Of a stretch of 5,261 nucleotides of DNA, positions 1 through 5,261 are shown one piece after another (position 1 is the stretch's first letter; each line of letters begins with the position of its first letter). The notes beneath the pieces were generated by a model that worked only from the letters and a program-made list of their open reading frames with translations, ran no database searches and had not been told where the DNA came from. Location of the stretch: NCBI GenBank assembly GCA_016195115.1, contig JACQAI010000212.1:1-5261 (forward strand), in the 5' to 3' direction. This stretch comes from Pseudomonadota bacterium (lineage in GTDB: Bacteria > Pseudomonadota > Alphaproteobacteria > Elsterales > Elsteraceae). The position numbers and the translations under genes were made by a program.

Positions 1-24
1 ACGCGCGCCGTGCCGGTGCTGTGA
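1..24 (+). CDS. C-terminal end of upstream gene, probably first ABC permease (partial)
   Basis: Frame 1 reads TRAVPVL followed by a TGA stop at 22-24. Only seven residues are visible, so the product cannot be identified from sequence. The stop overlaps the ATG of the following permease as TGATG, a usual arrangement between the two permease genes of spermidine/putrescine-type ABC operons, so a PotB-like permease is the likeliest identity. This is inferred from context only. Confidence 0.5.
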   Translation, partial: TRAVPVL

Positions 25-827
25 TGCCGTCGGACGGCCTCGGCAACGCCGCGCCGCTGCTCTACGCGATCACCGGCGCGGTCGTGGTGTTCCTGCTCGC
101 GCCTCTGGTCGTGCCGGTGGTGCTGTCGTTCTCCGACACGCCATTCGTCACCTTCCCGCCGCGCGGTTTCACGCTGCACTGGTACTGGAAGATCCTCAAC
201 GAGCCCGAGTTCACCGGCTCGTTCCGCTTCAGTCTGCTGCTCGGCGTGCTCGCGACGTCGGGCGCGATCCTGCTCGGCACCCCGACCGCGTTCGCGCTCG
301 TGCGCTTCCGCTTCCCCGGGCGCAACCTGATCCAGAGCCTGGTGCTGTCGCCCCTGATCTTCCCGATGCTGGTGTCGGGCATCGCGCTGCTGCGCTTTTT
401 TACGTCGTTGAGCGCACACGATTCCCTGATCAACCTGTCGATCGGCCACGTGCTCGTGACGGTGCCTTACGTCGTCCGTACCGTGTCGGCCAGCCTGATG
501 TTGATCGACCCGAGCATCGAGGACGCCGCGCGCACGCTGGGCGCCGGCCGCGTGGCGACGTTCTGGCGCATCACCCGGCCGCAGATCATGCCGGGCCTGG
601 TGGCCGGGGGCGTGTTCGCCTTCGTCACCTCGTTCGACAACTATCCGATCTCGATGTGGCTGGCGGACGCGGTGAACATCCCGCTTCCGCTGATGATCTT
701 CACCCTGACCAGCCGTTTTTTCGATCCCGGCATCGCCGCGATCGCGTCGATCATGATCCTGGTGTCCATCGTCATCGTGCTCGTGATGGAGCGCCTGACT
801 GGGCTGCGCCGGGCCATGAGCATGTAG
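24..827 (+). CDS. ABC transporter permease, PotC-like (spermidine/putrescine-type family)
   Basis: Inner-membrane subunit of a type I ABC importer, which with a second permease forms the channel that receives substrate from the periplasmic binding protein. The 267-residue product has about six hydrophobic segments, roughly at residues 12-35, 69-91, 104-125, 137-160, 190-212 and 236-257, and its length is normal for PotC-type proteins. The cytoplasmic EAA loop that docks the ATPase is clear at residues 166-186: EDAARTLGAG, then the spaced I183 and P186 of the consensus. SFDNYPISMWL at 203-213 matches the PotC-type segment after the loop. I chose ATG at 24 because it overlaps the upstream stop; an in-frame GTG at 21 is the only alternative and adds one residue. 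The closest functional class is polyamine/opine/amino-acid-derivative import; the substrate is not determinable. The ATPase partner encoded downstream is damaged. Confidence 0.93.
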   Translation: MPSDGLGNAAPLLYAITGAVVVFLLAPLVVPVVLSFSDTPFVTFPPRGFTLHWYWKILNEPEFTGSFRFSLLLGVLATSGAILLGTPTAFALVRFRFPGRNLIQSLVLSPLIFPMLVSGIALLRFFTSLSAHDSLINLSIGHVLVTVPYVVRTVSASLMLIDPSIEDAARTLGAGRVATFWRITRPQIMPGLVAGGVFAFVTSFDNYPISMWLADAVNIPLPLMIFTLTSRFFDPGIAAIASIMILVSIVIVLVMERLTGLRRAMSM

Positions 828-863
828 GGGAGCGTGTCCTGTTTCACCACACCTTCGTCACCT

Positions 864-870
864 GAGGAGG
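864..870 (+). promoter_or_regulatory. Strong Shine-Dalgarno for the solute-binding protein
   Basis: GAGGAGG lies five bases before the ATG at 876. It fixes the start of the binding protein and argues against the in-frame GTG at 834, which would put a non-signal-like 14-residue stretch ahead of the Tat signal. It is the best ribosome site in the window, fitting the need for excess periplasmic binding protein over the membrane components. Confidence 0.85.
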
Positions 871-875
871 CCATC

Positions 876-1964
876 ATGTCAGCATCTCGACGTCCGGTTC
901 GGCTCACCCGCCGCACCGTCATCCGTGCCGCCGCCGCGACCGCGGCGCTCGCCCCGCTCGGCTATGTCCGCCACGGCTGGGCCCAGGGCAAATCGATCCA
1001 GATGGGCATCTGGGGCGGGCCGCAGGGCGAGTTCATCCGCAAGACCGTGCTGCCGGCGTTCGAGAACGACTTCGGCTGCAAGGTCCTGGCCGAGGAGGGC
1101 GCCACGCTTGGCCAGATCTCGCGGCTGCGCGCGACCAAGGACAGTCCGAAATATACCGTGATGTTCGTCGACGACCTCGGCGTCGAGATCGCCAAGCGCG
1201 AAGGGCTGGTCGACCCGCTGCCCAAGGACAAGATGCCGAACCTCGCCAAGGTCTATCCGCGCTTCATCTACGAGGACGGCTACGGCGTCGCGCTGGCGAT
1301 CTCGACCGCCGGCATCTTCTACAATCCCAAGGCGACCAAACCCGTTGCGAGCTATGCTGAGCTGTGGGAGCCGCGCTTTGCCAAGAAGATCTCGCTGGTC
1401 GGCACCAAGACGACGCCCAGCGTGTTCCTCGTGATCGCGACCGCGGCGGTGGCGACCGGCAAGCCGTACAAGGAAGCGCAATATCTGGCCGATCAGGCGT
1501 GGCCGAAACTCGCGGCGCTCAAGCCCAACGTTCTCAACGTCTACAGCAGCGACGACGCGCCCTTGATGGTGGCGCAGGGCGACGGTGCGCTCGGCGGCCC
1601 GGAATACTCGAAGTACGTCTATCCCTACATGCTGAAGGGCGCCAGCATCGACATGGCGTTCCCCAAGGAGGGCGCGTTCGCCGGCGTCAACTGCCAGGTG
1701 CTGGTCAAGGGCGGGCCCAACCAGGATCTCGGCGCGGCGTTCATGAACCGCATGCTCGACCCCAAGGTCCAGCAGCCGCTCGCCGAGGCCGCGCTGGCGG
1801 CGCCGCCGATCGACGGGCTCAGCTTCAAGCCCGAGATCGCCAAGCTGCTCGCCTACCCGCAGTCCAAGATGGACGAGATCGGCCTGTTCAGCCCCGATTG
1901 GAAGCACGTCAATGCGGTGCGCTCCGACTGGATCGAGAAGATGAACTCCATCTTCGTCGGCTGA
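876..1964 (+). CDS. Tat-exported extracellular solute-binding protein of ABC importer (PotD-like)
   Basis: Periplasmic receptor that captures the substrate and delivers it to the permease pair. The 362-residue product begins with a twin-arginine signal: TRRTVIR at residues 11-17, a hydrophobic Ala-rich core at 18-31, and a probable cleavage after GWA at 34-36. The mature part starts with a beta strand, MGIWGGPQGEF (43-53), typical of bacterial extracellular solute-binding proteins of the spermidine/putrescine group. Other family hallmarks are IFYNPKA near residue 148, the ELWEPRFAKKI segment near 161-171, and a C-terminal SDWIEKMNSIF helix. Length is usual for the family. The start is set by the Shine-Dalgarno at 864-870. 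The gene follows the permease after a 48-base gap, and its TGA overlaps the ATPase ATG as TGATG. The ligand is unknown; the neighbouring enzymes suggest a nitrogen-containing carboxylate or heterocycle, by inference. Confidence 0.92.
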   Translation: MSASRRPVRLTRRTVIRAAAATAALAPLGYVRHGWAQGKSIQMGIWGGPQGEFIRKTVLPAFENDFGCKVLAEEGATLGQISRLRATKDSPKYTVMFVDDLGVEIAKREGLVDPLPKDKMPNLAKVYPRFIYEDGYGVALAISTAGIFYNPKATKPVASYAELWEPRFAKKISLVGTKTTPSVFLVIATAAVATGKPYKEAQYLADQAWPKLAALKPNVLNVYSSDDAPLMVAQGDGALGGPEYSKYVYPYMLKGASIDMAFPKEGAFAGVNCQVLVKGGPNQDLGAAFMNRMLDPKVQQPLAEAALAAPPIDGLSFKPEIAKLLAYPQSKMDEIGLFSPDWKHVNAVRSDWIEKMNSIFVG

Positions 1965-2946
1965 TGGACGGCGAGCGGCCGGCCGGCGTCGTGACGGTCG
2001 CCGCGCCCGACATCGAGGTCAAGGGCGTGACGCGGCGTTACGGCACGACCGTGGCGGTCGACGCCGTGTCGTTCGCGGTCGAGCGGGGGCATGTGCTGTC
2101 CCTGCTCGGCCCGAGCGGCTGCGGCAAGACGACCACGATGCGCATGATCGCCGGGCTGATCCGACCCAACGCCGGCGACATCGCGATCAAGGGGTCGAGC
2201 AGGTCCTGGCGATGGTCAAGCTCGAGGGCTTCGCCAAGCGCCTGCCGCACGAGCTGTCGGGCGGCCAGCAGCAGCGCTTCGCGCTGGCCCGCGCGCTGGT
2301 GGTCGAGCCGGCGGTACTGCTGCTCGACGAGCCGTTCGGCGCGCTCGACAAGAAGCTGCGCGAGACCATGCAGATCGAGCTCCGCCAGCTGCAGCAGCGC
2401 CTCGGCATCACGACCCTGATGGTGACCCACGATCAGGAGGAGGCCCTGACCCTGTCGGACGAGATCGCGGTGATGCGCGACGGCCGGATCGAGCAGATCG
2501 CTTCGCCGACCGAGATCTACGAGCGGCCGGTGTCGCGCTTCGTGGCCAATTTCATCGGCGTCTCGAATTTCTTCCGCGGCACGGTCGCGCGCCGTATCGA
2601 CGGCGGCTTTCTGGTGACCAGCGACGACGGCGTGACCTTGAGTCTGGTCGGGGTGCCGCCGTCCGACGCCTCGGTCACCGTGGCGCTGCGTCCCGAGGCG
2701 ATCCAGATCGGCCCGGTCGCGGGCGACCGCGCCGGATCGCCCAACCAGTTCGCCGCGGCGATCGAGCAGATCGTCTACCGCGGCCTCAACACCCAGTTCC
2801 ATCTGCGCCGACCGGGCGGCGAGCCGCTGGTCGCGGTGCGCCAGAACGACGCCGGCGGCGGTCTCGCGAGCGGGCTCGTGCCGGGCGCCACCGTCCAGGC
2901 GAACTGGGCGCCCGAGCGCAACCGCATCGTGCGGGACGATCCGTGA
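1964..2946 (+). pseudogene. ABC transporter ATPase, PotA-like, disrupted by internal deletion and frameshift
   Basis: This is the energy-coupling ATPase of the importer, in two frames. The N-terminal part starts at ATG 1964 and is family-like through residue 77 (DIAIKG), with Walker A GPSGCGKTT at residues 49-57. After about 2194 the frame becomes Arg/Ser-rich nonsense and stops at 2417-2419. The C-terminal part resumes one base earlier in phase from about 2194 (VEQVLAMVKLEG) and runs to TGA 2944-2946. It carries signature LSGGQQQR (2254-2277), Walker B AVLLLDEP (2311-2334), D-loop ALDKKL, H-loop VTHDQEEA (His at 2428-2430) and a TOBE-like tail with LRPEAIQIG. Compared by eye with E. coli PotA, about 50 residues are missing between the parts, including the Q-loop (VFQ-x-YALFPHMTV) and the start of the helical subdomain. 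The deletion length must be 1 modulo 3. Neither piece could work as an ATPase. Assembly error is possible. An internal ATG at 2212 could give a 244-residue fragment lacking Walker A. Confidence 0.88.
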
Positions 2947-3695
2947 GCCAGCCCGGCGCGCTCGGCGGGTATCGCCGCCAGACGGTTGCCATCGGCATGA
3001 TCACGCCCTCGGCCAACGTCGTGGTCGAGCGCGTGACCGCCGCGATCCTGGTCGACTTCCCCGAGGTGTCCGGTCATTTCTCACGTATCCCGGTGCACGG
3101 CAGCGCCGAGGCCGACGGCTACGACTGGGCTGCCATGCTCGGTGCGGCGCGGCTGCTCGGCCACGCCCGGCTCGACGCGATCTGCTGGAACGGCAGCAAG
3201 GGCGGCAGCATTTCGTTTGCCACCGATCATGAATTGTGTGCGCGCATCACCGAAGAGACCGGCGTGCCGGCGACCACCTCGACCGCGGCGATCGAAACCG
3301 TGTTCCGCGCCACCGGCGTCAAGCGCGTCGCACTGGTCACGCCGTACGCCGGACGCTATCAACGCAAGATCATCGAGGTGTTCGCGCGCGAGGGCTTGAC
3401 CTGCGTCGCCGAGGTCGGCGCCGGCCTGACCGACAATTTCTCATTCTGCCAGGTGCCCGATGCCGAGATTGCGCGCATGATCCGCACGGTCGCCGCCGCC
3501 AAGCCGGATGCCATCTTGACCTACTGCACCAATTTCCCGGCCGCCCATCTGGTCGACGGGCTGGAGCAGGAGCTCGACCTGCCGATCTACGACTCGGTGT
3601 CGATGGGCGTGTGGGGCGCGCTGCGTTGTGCCGGCGTCGCGACCGCGCGGGGCCGGCGCTGGGGCAGCGTGTACGGTCGGGATGCGCCCGCATGA
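2943..3695 (+). CDS. Asp/Glu racemase superfamily protein, arylmalonate decarboxylase/maleate isomerase branch
   Basis: Likely cytoplasmic cofactor-independent enzyme acting on a carboxylate by racemisation, cis-trans isomerisation or decarboxylation. The 250-residue product matches the family from end to end: N-terminal strand VAIGMITPSANVVVE (residues 15-29) with the substrate-binding Ser/Asn loop, ICWNGSKGG (80-88) in the first catalytic loop, TTSTAAIETVF (111-121), a second Rossmann-like half starting VKRVALVTPY (126-135), and second catalytic loop TYCTNFPAAHL (193-203) with Cys195. The GVWGALRCAG helix (222-231) and the YGR near the end (244-246) are also family-like. By eye, Gly84 rather than a cysteine sits at the first catalytic position, as in arylmalonate decarboxylase; Cys81 lies three residues earlier. 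The GTG start at 2943 overlaps the ATPase stop as GTGA. The next ATG (2998) would cut the first beta strand, so GTG is preferred. The exact reaction is unknown. Confidence 0.85.
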   Translation: MSQPGALGGYRRQTVAIGMITPSANVVVERVTAAILVDFPEVSGHFSRIPVHGSAEADGYDWAAMLGAARLLGHARLDAICWNGSKGGSISFATDHELCARITEETGVPATTSTAAIETVFRATGVKRVALVTPYAGRYQRKIIEVFAREGLTCVAEVGAGLTDNFSFCQVPDAEIARMIRTVAAAKPDAILTYCTNFPAAHLVDGLEQELDLPIYDSVSMGVWGALRCAGVATARGRRWGSVYGRDAPA

Positions 3696-5194
3696 CCATC
3701 CTGATCCGCAACGCCCGCGTGCTGACACTCGACGACCAGGACCGCGAGCACGACCGCGCCGACATCCTGATCGAGGGCGATCGCATCGCGGCGATCGGGC
3801 CCGGACCGCTGGTCGTGCCGGGGCCGGACGTCCGGGTCATCGAGGCCGCGGGATTGCTTGCGATGCCGGGCCTGGTCAACGGCCATTTCCACTCCCAGGG
3901 CAACCTGATGGCCGGCGCCATGGCCAATCGGCCGCTCGAGCTCTTCATGCTGTTCGAGGTGCCGCCGCTCGGCGCGGCGCCACCCGATCCCCGGCTGGTC
4001 TATCTGCAGACCCAGCTCGGCGCGATCGAGATGCTCAAGTCGGGCATCACGGCGGTGCACGACGACGCCTTCCACAATCCCTATCCGACGCGCGACGCGA
4101 TCAGCGCGCTGATGCAGGCCTATCAGGACGCCGGCTTGCGCGCGACCGTGTCGATCAACCATCAGAACCGCATCGAGCATGAGAAGTATCCGTTCCTTGC
4201 CGAGCTGCTGCCGCCCGACATCCGCGCCGAGATGGACCGCGCACCCGTGGCGACCGCGTCCGAGCTCGCCGATCTCTACCGGTGGTTCCACGCGACTTGG
4301 CACGGCAAGGCCGACGGTCGGCTGTCGATCGCGGTGTCGAACTCGGCGCCGCAGCGGATCAGCGAGGACTATTTCGGCTTCCTGTCGGAGTTCAGCCGGC
4401 GCCACGACCTGCCGTTCGATATCCACATCCTGGAGACCAAGCTGCAGCGCGTGCTCGGCGTCGAGACATATGGCAAATCCCTGGTCCGTCACGTTCACGA
4501 CCTGGGCTTCCTCGACGAGCGCGTGATGGTGATCCATGCGATCTGGGTCGACGATGCCGATATCGACCTGCTCGCCGCGTCCGGCTGTGTCGTCGCCCAC
4601 AACCCGGTGTGCAACCTCAAGCTCGGCAGCGGCGTGATGCCGTTCCGGCGCCTGCGCGAGCGCGGCATCCCGATCGCGCTCGGCACGGACGAGCGCGCCA
4701 GCGACGACAGCACCAACATGTGGGCGGTCGGCAAGCTGGCGGCGCTGCTCCCGCGCGTTGCCGATCCCGACTACGAGCGCTGGCCGGAGGCTGGCGAGAT
4801 CCTCGCCTGCCTGACCGGCGGCGGCGCGCGCGGCATGCGCCAGCCGCGCATCGGCTCGCTTGCCACGGGGCAGGCGGCCGATTTGATCCTGCTCGATCTC
4901 GACAGCCTCGCCTTCACGCCGCTCAACGACCTGCGCCGCCAGCTGGTGTTCAGCGAGACCGGCAGCTCGGTGGTCATGACCATGGTCGCCGGACGCGTCG
5001 TGGTCGAGCGCGGCAAAGTGCTGAGTGTCGACGAGGCGGCGCTCAGGGCCGAGATCCGCGACCGCATGCCGGCGGTGCGGCGCGAGCTCGCCGCGACCGC
5101 GGCGGCGGCGGCCCGCCTCGAGCCCTATTACCGCGAGATGTACCGGCGCGCCGTCGCGCGCGACGTCGGTTTCAGCCGTTGGCTTGCGCCATGA
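3692..5194 (+). CDS. Metal-dependent amidohydrolase, deaminase/chlorohydrolase type (AtzA/MTA-SAH deaminase-like)
   Basis: Predicted cytoplasmic hydrolase with a mononuclear zinc or iron centre that deaminates, or less likely dechlorinates, a ring or amidine-type substrate. The 500-residue product begins with the usual small beta domain (MTILIRNARVLTLDD, then ILIEGDRIAAIGPG) and enters the TIM barrel at LLAMPGLVNGHFH. Visible metal and catalytic residues are His65 and His67 (HxH), His245 and Glu248 in HILET, His282 in VIHAIWVDD, His303 in AHNPVCNLKLGSG, and Asp333 in ALGTDE. No carbamylated-lysine site is seen, which points to the deaminase subtype, not dihydropyrimidinase. The barrel is followed by the returning beta domain (IGSLATGQAADLILLDLD, 387-404) and a helical tail (about 455-500). 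It is longer than the common 430-470 residues because of the tail and a central insert. ATG 3692 overlaps the upstream stop as ATGA. The frame is open upstream to 3236, but that region is shadow sequence of the racemase-like gene. Confidence 0.88.
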   Translation: MTILIRNARVLTLDDQDREHDRADILIEGDRIAAIGPGPLVVPGPDVRVIEAAGLLAMPGLVNGHFHSQGNLMAGAMANRPLELFMLFEVPPLGAAPPDPRLVYLQTQLGAIEMLKSGITAVHDDAFHNPYPTRDAISALMQAYQDAGLRATVSINHQNRIEHEKYPFLAELLPPDIRAEMDRAPVATASELADLYRWFHATWHGKADGRLSIAVSNSAPQRISEDYFGFLSEFSRRHDLPFDIHILETKLQRVLGVETYGKSLVRHVHDLGFLDERVMVIHAIWVDDADIDLLAASGCVVAHNPVCNLKLGSGVMPFRRLRERGIPIALGTDERASDDSTNMWAVGKLAALLPRVADPDYERWPEAGEILACLTGGGARGMRQPRIGSLATGQAADLILLDLDSLAFTPLNDLRRQLVFSETGSSVVMTMVAGRVVVERGKVLSVDEAALRAEIRDRMPAVRRELAATAAAAARLEPYYREMYRRAVARDVGFSRWLAP

Positions 5195-5261
5195 CGGTGC
5201 GCCAGCGCGCCAGGACGGCATCGATCAGCGGCACGCCGCGATCCGAATTGACCAGCACGAC
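5172..5261 (-). CDS. C-terminal end of a convergent gene (partial, unidentified)
   Basis: Reading the minus strand from the window edge gives 29 codons ending at a TGA (5174-5172), with a protein-like, hydrophobic-balanced sequence that starts VVLVNSDRGVPLIDAVLARW and ends VMAQANG. The tail would overlap the amidohydrolase 3' end by 23 bases. A VVLVNSD-type strand near a C-terminus is seen in some serine beta-lactamase-like hydrolases, but the piece is too short to assign. The competing reading is a plus-strand gene starting ATG 5191 in an ATGA overlap; its peptide (MTVRQRARTASISG) is Arg/Ser/Thr-rich and looks like antisense shadow. Both readings share third codon positions, so GC bias cannot decide between them. 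Confidence 0.45.
   Translation of the reverse strand, partial: VVLVNSDRGVPLIDAVLARWRTVMAQANG

Noticed and set aside
828..875. Short gap between permease and binding protein as a possible promoter or attenuator
   Set aside because: Apart from the Shine-Dalgarno I see no -35/-10 pair and no convincing stem; 48 bases is an ordinary intra-operon gap.
879..1907. Long minus-strand open frame of 342 codons opposite the solute-binding protein
   Set aside because: The product is rich in Arg, Gly, His and Asp with no recognisable domain, typical of the antisense shadow of a high-GC gene. The plus-strand gene is certain.
2188..2200. Programmed ribosomal frameshifting in the ATPase
   Set aside because: A frameshift alone could not restore the protein because about 50 residues of the core, including the Q-loop, are missing. 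No slippery heptamer with a downstream structure is evident.
1364..2419. Plus-strand open frame appearing to fuse the binding-protein region to the ATPase N-terminus
   Set aside because: The part before 1964 is an out-of-frame shadow of the binding protein (Arg/Gly/Gln-rich). The family-like sequence starts at ATG 1964.
2038..2802. Minus-strand frame of 254 codons opposite the ATPase
   Set aside because: Low-complexity Asp/Arg/Leu/His-rich product mirroring the ATPase coding strand. It also spans the deletion junction, so it offers no independent support.
3236..3691. Upstream extension of the amidohydrolase frame, suggesting a 652-residue protein
   Set aside because: The extension reads as Arg/Asp-rich nonsense within the racemase-like gene; ATG 3692 in an ATGA overlap begins the normal amidohydrolase N-terminus.
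5152..5165. 14-base perfect palindrome CGTCGCGCGCGACG near the end of the amidohydrolase gene
   Set aside because: It has no spacer loop or U-tract and lies within coding sequence made of Arg/Ala/Asp codons. Such CG-rich palindromes are expected by chance at this GC content.
3587..5221. Very long minus-strand open frame (544 codons) opposite the amidohydrolase
   Set aside because: It is composition-biased antisense of a confidently identified enzyme, with no family motifs; lack of stops follows from the GC-rich third positions.

Overview
The window is very GC-rich, roughly two-thirds G+C by eye with strong G/C preference at third codon positions. It is packed with overlapping plus-strand genes. 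Codon style, the Tat-type signal peptide and the gene content suggest an alphaproteobacterium (Rhizobiales or Rhodospirillales-like). That placement is an impression, not a proven assignment.

Layout, left to right on the plus strand: (1) the last codons of an upstream gene, probably the first permease; (2) a complete PotC-like ABC permease; (3) a Tat-exported solute-binding protein with its own strong Shine-Dalgarno; (4) the transporter ATPase (PotA-like), broken by an internal deletion and frameshift near 2191-2194 that removes the Q-loop region; (5) an Asp/Glu racemase superfamily protein of the arylmalonate decarboxylase/maleate isomerase branch; (6) a deaminase-type metal-dependent amidohydrolase. 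At the right edge a minus-strand reading frame probably gives the C-terminus of a convergent gene.

Together the genes look like one transcription unit for uptake and intracellular breakdown of a small nitrogen-containing organic compound. A spermidine/putrescine-type ABC importer brings it in. An amidohydrolase would deaminate or dechlorinate a ring or amidine-like group, and a racemase/decarboxylase-fold enzyme would act on a carboxylate. The substrate cannot be read from the sequence. Most junctions are start/stop overlaps (TGATG, GTGA, ATGA), implying translational coupling. No promoter is visible because the operon starts upstream of the window, and there is no gene-free stretch longer than about 50 bases.

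The main points for a second look are the ATPase lesion (real pseudogene or assembly error), the racemase-family protein whose first catalytic cysteine position appears to be glycine as in arylmalonate decarboxylase, and the uncharacterised pairing of these two enzymes with a dedicated importer.
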